From IMG/VR virus record IMGVR_UViG_3300023210_000239, positions 1 to 22,907 of that record: 22,907 nt of DNA; one strand, 5' to 3'. Origin of the DNA: a virus. Positions 1-4,449 of the stretch are shown in pieces. The position numbers and the translations under genes were made by a program. Position 1 is the first letter of the stretch; every line of letters starts with the position of its first letter. Under the pieces are notes generated by a model, which saw only the letters and a list, made by a program, of their open reading frames with translations, did no database searches and was not told the DNA's origin.

Positions 1-494
1 TCCTGCTCACAGACACAGCGTGCCTTGACATCTTCTTCAGTCCATTCTGCCTTGCCCTCCATCCTGTCGTATTGCAGTGTAGTGGGACGCTTGTAAACAA
101 ATCCCGCCTCGAGACCGTACTTCTCAGGGTCGGCGTTGAGCACTTTAAGAAAGGCTGTGACATCGTCGTAGCTCACCGTCTCCACAGGGTGCGTTTCACC
201 CTTGGTGTGGCTAGGATTTTTCCCCATGACCTCCTCGTAAAAGCCCTGCGTCACGGCGAATTTCATTCCCTGTGCAGGATCGTTAGGGATTTGTGCGAAC
301 TCTTTGTAGATGGACATTGCGTCCTCCTTTGATGTGTTGTTGTTGAGCACTGGTTTGGATGTGAAGAATTCTTCCCTCACTAGGCGGAAGCCACAGATGC
401 TGAGCGTGTAGTTCGGGTAGGTGATAGAACGGCGCGCGGACTGCAAGGAATACGCACGGTAGGCCCAATCTCCCCCTCGAAGTATACGATTCAT
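1..494 (-). CDS. FGE-sulfatase/C-type-lectin-fold protein with an N-terminal variable cassette (partial, runs off left edge)
   Basis: The frame is open from an ATG at 494 to the window edge (164 codons). The first 41 residues are a fourth copy of the RGG-W...GFRLVRE cassette. A short linker with an Asn run follows. From the Met at 317 the sequence resembles the N-terminal half of the formylglycine-generating-enzyme (SUMF1/FGE-sulfatase) family: VTQGFYEEVMGKNPS, HPVETVSYDDVTAFLKVLN and YKRPTTLQYDR match the usual VT..QY..VMG.NPS, PVE.VSW.DA..F...LN and YRLPTEAEWE. The start at 494 overlaps the previous stop as ATGA. A strong Shine-Dalgarno site before 317 suggests a second or main start there, giving a normal-looking FGE protein. 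The order is odd, because the cassette normally ends an FGE domain rather than preceding it. In phages such folds often serve as DGR-diversified ligand-binding proteins, so enzyme activity should not be assumed. The C-terminus is outside the window. Confidence 0.8.
   Translation of the reverse strand, partial: MNRILRGGDWAYRAYSLQSARRSITYPNYTLSICGFRLVREEFFTSKPVLNNNTSKEDAMSIYKEFAQIPNDPAQGMKFAVTQGFYEEVMGKNPSHTKGETHPVETVSYDDVTAFLKVLNADPEKYGLEAGFVYKRPTTLQYDRMEGKAEWTEEDVKARCVCEQ
323..330 (-). promoter_or_regulatory. Strong ribosome binding site for internal start at 317
   Basis: On the minus strand AAAGGAGG lies five bases before the ATG at 317. It is the best Shine-Dalgarno match in the left block. 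It supports translation starting directly at the FGE domain, independently of the in-frame cassette upstream. Confidence 0.7.
372..479 (-). repeat. Variable cassette R4 (FGE/C-lectin C-terminal motif)
   Basis: This 36-codon unit starts RGGDW, contains LQSA.R and P.YT, and ends CGFRLVRE. It aligns without gaps to R2 and R3. Differences fall at first and second bases of codons ending in C or T. Its spacing from R3 is 128 nt instead of 132, which puts it in another frame, reached through the ATGA overlap. Confidence 0.85.
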
Positions 495-895
495 ATCTTC
501 TCCCTTGTTAAGCGGAAGCCACAGCCGTCGACCGTGCCGCCCGGGTAGTAGTCAAAACGGTACGCGGACTGCAAGTTGGACGCAAAGTCGTTCCAAGCAC
601 CGCCACGAATGACATAGTCTTTCTTCTTATCCTCCCTCACTAGTCGGAAGCCATAGCTGTAGTACGTGTAGCTCGGGTAGTTGCCATCACGGTGCGCGGA
701 CTGCAAGGCGGGCGCATCGTAGTTCCAAGAACCGCCACGAAGGAAGTAGCGTCGCTTCTCCCTCACCAAGCGGGAGCCGTAGGCACAACTCGCGTTGCTT
801 GAATTGGCGGCGAAATTGTAATAGTCCGCAGCCTGGAAGCAGGACGCAGCGTGGCTCCAAGCACCACCACGGATGATCTTTTCATGCTCACTCAT
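491..895 (-). CDS. Three-cassette FGE/C-type-lectin repeat protein, putative DGR variable protein
   Basis: This 134-residue protein is almost entirely three copies of one motif, at residues 9-46, 53-88 and 97-132, with an exact 44-residue period. Each begins RGG(A/S)W and ends with (G)xRL.RE. This is the terminal segment of the FGE-sulfatase fold, the same segment that serves as the variable region in many diversity-generating retroelement targets. In copies 2 and 3 the variable residues (Y, D, N, S, H, F, G, V, A, P, C) are all ones reachable from AAC or AAT by changing the two adenines. No complete FGE domain is present, so these are orphan cassettes. An AAAAGGAG Shine-Dalgarno site lies just upstream of the ATG. 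The stop overlaps the next start as ATGA, implying translational coupling. Folding and function are unknown; a surface-exposed binding role is inference. Confidence 0.85.
   Translation of the reverse strand: MSEHEKIIRGGAWSHAASCFQAADYYNFAANSSNASCAYGSRLVREKRRYFLRGGSWNYDAPALQSAHRDGNYPSYTYYSYGFRLVREDKKKDYVIRGGAWNDFASNLQSAYRFDYYPGGTVDGCGFRLTREKI
500..607 (-). repeat. Variable cassette R3
   Basis: A 36-codon cassette in the 491-895 gene (residues 97-132). It shares the invariant codons for W, A, LQSA, R, YP, T and GF with R2 and R4. Variable codons between them keep their third base. Confidence 0.85.
632..739 (-). repeat. Variable cassette R2
   Basis: A 36-codon cassette in the 491-895 gene (residues 53-88), 132 nt from R3 and from R1. 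It is rich in Tyr, Ser, Asp and Asn at the variable sites, as expected from NNC or NNT codons. Confidence 0.85.
758..871 (-). repeat. Divergent variable cassette R1
   Basis: A 38-codon cassette at residues 9-46 of the 491-895 gene. It has the same RGG-W start and RLVRE end, but is two codons longer and differs in the framework (FQAA for LQSA, GSRLV for GFRLV). It appears older or derived from a different target or template. Confidence 0.75.
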
Positions 896-942
896 CAGTC
901 TTTCTCCTTTTCCAGTCTTCCTTTAAGCCGTAGCAAATAAGC

Positions 943-961
943 CCCCGCCGCAACAGCGGGG
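943..961 (-). terminator. GC-rich hairpin, possible terminator of the small-gene operon
   Basis: CCCCGC at 943-948 pairs with GCGGGG at 956-961 around a 7-nt loop. It lies after the stop of the 1048-1302 gene and before the cassette gene on the minus strand. The following T tract is weak (GCTTATTTG), so termination may be partial. The rest of 896-1047 holds only the Shine-Dalgarno site of the cassette gene and a short AAAGGCCTTT palindrome. Confidence 0.45.
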
Positions 962-1047
962 ACTTGAACTCACTTCACTGAGGTTCTTTTAGTACTTCAT
1001 AGCTTAAAGGCCTTTCTTTGTTGTGCCCGTAGGCGTGTGAGTGTGAG

Positions 1048-1302
1048 TTAGATGCATACTCGATCGTATAGGCTGGTCACCTTCTTTGAGATCGCCAATG
1101 CGTTGTCTATGCAGCGTGTGAGCTCGTCTCCGACGCGGCAGCCTCCGTGGTGCGAGCCCATACTTGTTTCTGCTGATGGTTCAGGCGTGCACTCGCTAGT
1201 GAGGATTGGAGTGATTAGATCTTCTAACACCCCCATCTCATTAGCTAGTCCAGCCAGAACGCTGCGGTTTTCGCCTACTTGTGGTGTGTTACTGTTGTTC
1301 AT
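1048..1302 (-). CDS. Small hypothetical phage protein (84 aa)
   Basis: I do not recognise this family. The start at 1302 is chosen over an upstream in-frame ATG because TAAGGAG precedes it at normal spacing. The protein begins MNNSNTPQ, has a middle part rich in Leu and acidic residues (LANEMGVLEDLI), a His-Gly stretch near residue 50 and a basic-amphipathic C-terminus ending YDRVCI. No membrane segment or clear metal site is seen; the three Cys are scattered. It is the last gene before the hairpin at 943-961 and starts 11 nt after the stop of the 1313-1639 gene, so it is probably co-transcribed with it. A host-takeover or regulatory accessory role is possible but not shown. Confidence 0.6.
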   Translation of the reverse strand: MNNSNTPQVGENRSVLAGLANEMGVLEDLITPILTSECTPEPSAETSMGSHHGGCRVGDELTRCIDNALAISKKVTSLYDRVCI

Positions 1303-1312
1303 TTCTGTCTCC

Positions 1313-1639
1313 TTATGGTTTGTTTGTGCCCACAATTGAAGGGGCTGAAGCGTCATCATTTACATCGATGGGCAGTCGCAACATCTCGTCGTAGAGCAAG
1401 CACGGCAGGTCTTTCCCTGCGACTGTGTACCAGCTCGAGCGACGGCCACGGCCAGCCCCATAAGGGGGGACAACGAACGTGCTCGCCGCAGTTGGGACTT
1501 CTATTGCCCATACGAGCCGTCCCACTTTTTTTCCCTCCGTCGGAACGAACCACAGGGCAATGCCACGGGTTTGATCCATGCGCTGCGCCCCAGTTGCGGC
1601 CAACTCTTTGGCCATTCGCTTAATTTTGTCTCTTCGCAT
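1313..1639 (-). CDS. Hypothetical phage protein (108 aa)
   Basis: Unrecognised. The start at 1639 has a good Shine-Dalgarno site (AAGGAGA, 1645-1651 on the minus strand) and gives MRRDKIKRMAKELAATGAQRMD, a basic helical N-terminus. The middle looks like a small beta-rich domain (IALWFVPTEGKKVGRLVWAI, then VVPPYGAGRGRRSSWYTV). The C-terminus is acidic and then Pro/Ser-rich. The basic helix and Arg/Gly-rich loop could contact nucleic acid, but this is inference from composition only. It lies between the RadC-like gene and the 84-residue gene in a same-strand series with matching ribosome sites. A longer form starting at 1675 is less likely because it lacks a comparable site. Confidence 0.65.
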   Translation of the reverse strand: MRRDKIKRMAKELAATGAQRMDQTRGIALWFVPTEGKKVGRLVWAIEVPTAASTFVVPPYGAGRGRRSSWYTVAGKDLPCLLYDEMLRLPIDVNDDASAPSIVGTNKP

Positions 1640-1687
1640 GTGATTCTCCTTGTTTTTTTGTTGAGCCGCGATCACTGAGTTTAGATC

Positions 1688-2116
1688 TCATCGCCAATCC
1701 TGCGCAAAACTCACGAAGCGACAGCCGTGGAAAATTAAGTGATCTACGAGCTTGAGGCACAAGAGCTCTCCGCCCGATGCTAGCTGTTTGGTCAGAGCGA
1801 TGTCTGCGCGAGATGGTTCCAGCACGCCCGATGGGTGATTGTGAGCGACGGCGAACCCTGTCGCCCCGACCGTTGTGAGCGCGGTGTGAAAAAGAATTTT
1901 AGCGTCAACATGACACTCAGCCGCTCCGCCTAGCGCGACTAGCTTGTGTTTGAGAATGCGATTCTGCGAATTCAAAACAAAGACCACGAACCCTTCCTGC
2001 GCCCCGCCGAGAAGGTCTGGGTAATTAGCGACGATCTCCGCGTGGATGTCGCAAGGTTTGGCGATCGCTGCCTCGGTCGAGTGGTCGTGGACTTGCGGGA
2101 GGGTTATTGCTATCAT
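1688..2116 (-). CDS. radC: RadC-like JAB/MPN domain protein
   Basis: This 142-residue protein carries the RadC-type JAMM metal motif: AHNHPSG at 91-97 followed by S102 and D105, with a conserved Glu near residue 41 upstream. The order E, then L.S.NR, then ALGGAAECHVDAKILFH, then HNHPSG...SRADI, then LLCLKLVDHLIF follows the RadC family closely. Cellular RadC proteins are usually over 200 residues and carry an N-terminal helix-hairpin-helix part; this one is the metal domain alone, as in many phage and plasmid copies. The biochemical role of RadC is unsettled despite the DNA-repair name, so a role in phage DNA metabolism or defence is inference. An AAAGGAA Shine-Dalgarno site precedes the ATG. 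Neighbours are small uncharacterised genes. Confidence 0.9.
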   Translation of the reverse strand: MIAITLPQVHDHSTEAAIAKPCDIHAEIVANYPDLLGGAQEGFVVFVLNSQNRILKHKLVALGGAAECHVDAKILFHTALTTVGATGFAVAHNHPSGVLEPSRADIALTKQLASGGELLCLKLVDHLIFHGCRFVSFAQDWR

Positions 2117-2161
2117 GTCTGATTCCTTTCCTTTTGTTGCGCTCGAGCACTGTGGCCTTGT

Positions 2162-2188
2162 AGCGGGCCGCCACCTCGGCGACCCGCT
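2162..2188. other. Intergenic hairpin between RadC-like gene and its upstream neighbour
   Basis: AGCGGG (2162-2167) pairs with CCCGCT (2183-2188). An inner CCG/CGG stem (2168-2170 with 2177-2179) leaves a 3-nt bulge. No T tract follows on either strand. It may be an mRNA processing or stability element in the minus-strand transcript; nothing shows its function. Confidence 0.35.
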
Positions 2189-2204
2189 GGGGAAAGGGCG
2201 GGCG

Positions 2205-2432
2205 TTACGCTTGTGCGTAGTTTTTTGCCCACTCCAAGAGGGCCTTACCCTCTAAGACTGCGAGGTGAGTCGTGCAAGTCTCCGACGAGGTGAACACCCT
2301 GATACGCATCAGAGGTCGCGTGACCAGAGGGCCAGCCTTGATTGTCATATCGCCATCAAGCGTGATCGTGCCCACCGCTTCTAGCATCGCTTTGACGCTG
2401 AGGTGCATGGTCGTTGTGTTTTCATTCTTCAT
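2205..2432 (-). CDS. Small hypothetical phage protein (75 aa)
   Basis: Unrecognised. The start at 2432 is preceded by CTAAGGAGA, the same ribosome site type used by the neighbouring minus-strand genes. The sequence begins MKNENTTTMHLSVKAML, continues with alternating hydrophobic residues suggesting a small beta sheet (GTITLDGDMTIKAG, then PLMRIRVFTSSE) and ends with an amphipathic helix (LAVLEGKALLEWAKNYAQA). A small beta-sheet-plus-helix fold is plausible. No motif indicates a function. It lies between the Thr-rich 103-residue gene and the RadC-like gene and is probably in the same operon. Confidence 0.65.
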   Translation of the reverse strand: MKNENTTTMHLSVKAMLEAVGTITLDGDMTIKAGPLVTRPLMRIRVFTSSETCTTHLAVLEGKALLEWAKNYAQA

Positions 2433-2497
2433 TTTTGTTCTCCTTAGAATTGGTGAATAAGGGGGTGGGACATCCACCCCCCTGTTGATGTGTCAGG

Positions 2498-2809
2498 TTA
2501 GCCGTCGAGCCCGTCGATCAGGCTGTCAAGGGGGCGGATGACGCGCATGGTGTCGTCCCCACCGTAGGCCGCCTCGGTGTGGTATGCTGTGTCTAGGGCG
2601 TCGGCGGCGTCGCGCAGCTCGCCTGCTGCGAGGTGACGGATGGCGTCGCGCAGCTCGCCGACCCACTCGGCCTCTGCGGATGCCGCGGCCTCCCAGTAGC
2701 CTACCGTGTCCTGATGCGGATCGACCGCCCACTCGCCCCATCCGACAGCTATTAGATGCTCCGCCATCTGGGTGATGGTTGTGATGGTGGTGGTGGTGTT
2801 GGTGGTCAT
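2498..2809 (-). CDS. Hypothetical phage protein with Thr-rich N-terminus (103 aa)
   Basis: First gene after the leftward promoter, with a CCTAAGGAGA Shine-Dalgarno site before its ATG. The N-terminus is a Thr/Ile run encoded by an ACC/ATC-rich microsatellite. The rest is acidic and helical, with Trp residues (GWGEWAVD, GYWEAA). GELRDA occurs twice, at residues 51-56 and 63-68; the matching 18-bp DNA repeat (2606-2623 and 2642-2659) shows a recent 36-nt duplication. No family recognised. Small acidic proteins made first after infection often bind and inhibit host proteins, but nothing here proves that. Confidence 0.65.
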   Translation of the reverse strand: MTTNTTTTITTITQMAEHLIAVGWGEWAVDPHQDTVGYWEAAASAEAEWVGELRDAIRHLAAGELRDAADALDTAYHTEAAYGGDDTMRVIRPLDSLIDGLDG

Positions 2810-2857
2810 GGTGTCTCCTTAGGATTAGTGATTATCTCAGGCTCCCTGCCCTCGATG

Positions 2858-2878
2858 ACGCCCTTAAGATAGGGGCGT
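2858..2878. promoter_or_regulatory. Inverted repeat over the leftward -10 box, possible operator
   Basis: ACGCCCTT (2858-2865) pairs with AGGGGCGT (2871-2878) around a 5-nt centre, with one T-G mismatch. The repeat covers the -10 hexamer at 2866-2871, the usual place for a repressor to block polymerase. A hairpin role in RNA is an alternative. Confidence 0.4.
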
Positions 2879-2894
2879 TTGTAACATTTGTCAA
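2866..2894 (-). promoter_or_regulatory. Sigma70-type promoter of the leftward operon
   Basis: On the minus strand TTGACA (2889-2894) and TATCTT (2866-2871) are separated by exactly 17 bases. The -35 is a perfect consensus; the -10 matches four of six. It faces the 2498-2809 gene, leaving a leader of roughly 50 bases. Confidence 0.65.
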
Positions 2895-2960
2895 GAGGCT
2901 AGAGAGCCGCTTGGGCACTGGGCTGTAGCCTACCCTCGTCTGGAAGCCCACTCTACACTG

Positions 2961-2988
2961 GTGACAAAGGGGGTCTCTTTTTTATAGT
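2961..2988 (+). promoter_or_regulatory. Sigma70-type promoter facing right
   Basis: GTGACA (2961-2966) and TATAGT (2983-2988) are 16 bases apart, each five of six to consensus. It would start transcription near 2995, about 80 bases before the gene at 3075. It is back to back with the leftward promoter. In the leader, CCCCGA (3014-3019) can pair with TCGGGG (3041-3046), a possible but weak attenuator. Confidence 0.5.
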
Positions 2989-3074
2989 TTTTTTCATCTT
3001 TTTTTGCTACTTTCCCCGATGTCCCCAACTGACAACGACTTCGGGGCAAAACTATTTTTCAAATTGGAGAGAAT

Positions 3075-3590
3075 ATGGCCGTCAAGCCTATGGATCCTGA
3101 AAAAAAAGATAAAATGATGCAGGCCATCGTCGACCGCATCGTGTCGCCATACCCCACTGACCGCCCTTGGAGACTGGTGCTAGGGCGCAAGTATCGACGG
3201 GCAGAGGCCACAGTAGCGGAGCTAGTGCGCACCGCTCGTAAAGAGTTAGCCGTAGGGGGGACAGCCACCCTCGCTGGGCGGAGTGCTGTGGCGGATTCGG
3301 GGCGACTGGATCTCGCAGAGTCGCTCCAGCAGACGGCTGAGGAGCTTGCAAAGCAGGTAGGCGATCGAGTCCGCTCTGGCACTGAATCTACAGAGGGCAA
3401 CATCGTTCAGTCCCTTACGGCACTGGGCATAGCGATTGACAAGCTCACACTCCTGCGTAAATCTGAGGACACGGAGGTGTGGCAGAGGGTGCTGCGAGCC
3501 GACGGAGTGGCAGCCCTCGATGACATGATCGTACAGGTGCGGCGCAAGATAGCCAGCCTACAGGGGGCTAGCATCGGGCACGAGTCCTGA
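3075..3590 (+). CDS. Helical phage protein, possible small terminase-like
   Basis: This 171-residue protein follows the rightward promoter; GGAGAGAAT precedes its ATG. It is mostly helical. A basic stretch RPWRLVLGRKYRRAEATVAELVRTARKEL (28-57) may be a helix-turn-helix-type DNA-binding part. A later LTALGIAIDKLTLLR (114-128) resembles the LGI.VDK..LL segment seen in many phage small-terminase-like proteins. A coiled-coil-prone helix (residues 80-100) could support oligomerisation. The small terminase usually neighbours the large one; here the large terminase is 2.3 kb downstream behind a repeat region and replication genes. A DNA-binding regulator or replication accessory protein is the main alternative. 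Confidence 0.75.
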   Translation: MAVKPMDPEKKDKMMQAIVDRIVSPYPTDRPWRLVLGRKYRRAEATVAELVRTARKELAVGGTATLAGRSAVADSGRLDLAESLQQTAEELAKQVGDRVRSGTESTEGNIVQSLTALGIAIDKLTLLRKSEDTEVWQRVLRADGVAALDDMIVQVRRKIASLQGASIGHES

Positions 3591-3621
3591 TCAGTACTGG
3601 AGCGGCCTGAGCGGCGCCCCC

Positions 3622-3660
3622 CACTGCCCATATCCCTAGTAATGATATGGGAACCCAGTG
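3622..3660. other. Hairpin downstream of the 3075-3590 gene
   Basis: CCCATATC (3627-3634) and GATATGGG (3644-3651) form a perfect 8-bp stem with a 9-nt loop. CACTG (3622-3626) and CAGTG (3656-3660) extend it across a 4-nt bulge. No T run follows, so a classical intrinsic terminator is unlikely; it could be a protein-binding site in DNA or a processing signal in RNA. Confidence 0.45.
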
Positions 3661-3902
3661 CCACAGCGGCCTGAGCGGTGGTCACCCCCCCGTTGGTGGT
3701 GTTGGTATGGTGATTAATATCTATTATAGGGGGAAATCCCACCCCCTACTGTAGCCCACACGGTGGGTGCTGAGCCCAGTGCTGTAGCGGGATGGGTGGT
3801 GATATGGTGTGCCATACCGCTCTAGAGTGGGGTCGGTGGGTATTCTATAGTAGTAGCCACCTGAAGCCCCTCTGGTACTGCGGCGAGGGGTGGTTCCATC
3901 CC

Positions 3903-4004
3903 GTCTCTATAGTACTGGAGCGGTTTGATTGCGCGCGTCTCTATAGTACTGGAGCGGTTTGATTGCGCGCGTCTCTATAGTACTGGAGCGGTTTGATTGC
4001 GCGC
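3903..4004. repeat. Three perfect 34-bp tandem repeats
   Basis: Units at 3903-3936, 3937-3970 and 3971-4004 are identical. Each starts GTCTCTATAGTACTGGAGCGG and ends TTTGATTGCGCGC. They join directly without spacers. The unit length is just over three helical turns. They are not a CRISPR array. Confidence 0.95.
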
Positions 4005-4093
4005 GGTAGGAGCGGTTTTGGCGCGCGGTAGGAGGGGTTTGATTGCGCGCGGGAGGGGCGGTTTTGGCGCGCGGTAGGAGGGGGGAGGGGGGG
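4005..4093. repeat. Degenerate shortened repeats continuing the 34-bp array
   Basis: Units at 4005-4026 (22 nt), 4027-4050 (24 nt) and 4051-4072 (22 nt) keep the GGAG/GGGG, GGTTT and GCGCGC parts of the 34-bp unit but lack its GTCTCTATAGTACT start. A further partial unit runs into a G-rich tract ending near 4093. Confidence 0.8.
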
Positions 4094-4162
4094 TGCGGCC
4101 AACGCGCGGCTCCATTCTCACAGTACACCCCCCCTATCCTTTCTCGAAAAACAAAAAGGGGC

Positions 4163-4191
4163 TTGGATTCTACCTTTACCTTTATTATCTT
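4163..4191 (+). promoter_or_regulatory. Weak candidate promoter in A/T-rich leader
   Basis: TTGGAT (4163-4168) and TATCTT (4186-4191) are 17 bases apart in an A/T-rich stretch before the 4249 gene. The -35 is poor. The same bases may instead be an unwinding element beside the tandem repeats. Confidence 0.3.
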
Positions 4192-4248
4192 ATATAAGTT
4201 GGTTCGTGTGAACTGGCCATGCAAATTTTACCTAGTAGGAGGTTTCTG

Positions 4249-4449
4249 ATGGTTTTGGAGGGTGGTTTTAAGCGTTGCAGTGGTTGTGGTGTAACCTTGC
4301 CAATTGGTTTGTTTCACCGTCACTGGGGTAATCTTGATGGTTACCAGAGTTGTTGTAAGTCTTGTAGCAAGGCTAGTGTTGGTGCTCACCGTGCTCGCAA
4401 CCGTGCTCGTCATTTGGCGCGGCGTGGGGTATTGCATGGTGACGTGTGA
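4249..4449 (+). CDS. Small zinc-ribbon protein
   Basis: This 66-residue protein has two CxxC pairs, C10/C13 and C36/C39, in the pattern C.GCG...P...F.......DG.....CK.C. It belongs to a common small phage zinc-finger type often found near nucleases or replication genes. The C-terminus is very basic (HRARNRARHLARRG), consistent with DNA or RNA binding. The start at 4249 is chosen because AGGAGG lies just upstream; an earlier in-frame ATG at 4219 has no such site. The 3' end overlaps the start of the replication-like gene by 14 bases, suggesting coupled translation. The exact role is unknown; no nuclease motif is present. Confidence 0.8.
   Translation: MVLEGGFKRCSGCGVTLPIGLFHRHWGNLDGYQSCCKSCSKASVGAHRARNRARHLARRGVLHGDV

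Larger units (their letters stand above)
3591..4248. other. Noncoding repeat-rich region, candidate replication origin or recognition site
   Basis: This 658-base stretch has no convincing gene. The left two thirds are GC-rich and full of hairpins and imperfect copies of AGTACTGGAGCGG (near 3593, 3657, 3778 and 3874). Tandem 34-bp units follow at 3903-4004, then shortened units to about 4072 and a G-rich run to about 4093. The last 110 bases turn A/T-rich and hold the leader of the 4249 gene. Tandem repeats, an adjacent A/T-rich segment and a replication-protein gene next door fit an iteron-type origin. A packaging or transcription-factor site is the alternative. Confidence 0.5.

Noticed and set aside
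896-1047. DGR template repeat next to the cassette gene
   Set aside because: Contains no copy of the invariant cassette codons on either strand; only a hairpin, a short palindrome and the ribosome site.
1052-1339. Plus-strand frames opposite the small minus-strand genes
   Set aside because: They lack ribosome sites and mirror genes that have good ones on the other strand.
3845-3990. Promoters for a phage-type RNA polymerase, because CTATAGTA recurs
   Set aside because: Only a few bases resemble the T7-type core, the flanks do not match, and no phage RNA polymerase gene is seen in the window.
3903-4072. CRISPR array
   Set aside because: The units abut with no unique spacers, and no cas gene is nearby.
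3907-4224. Minus-strand reading frame of 105 codons with repeated RNQT/NRS motifs
   Set aside because: It is only the 34-bp tandem repeat read in one frame; no ribosome site and no gene-like composition.
4304-4435. Upstream extension of the replication-like gene with a hydrophobic segment
   Set aside because: This stretch overlaps the zinc-ribbon gene; the hydrophobic residues arise from reading its Arg-rich codons in another frame.
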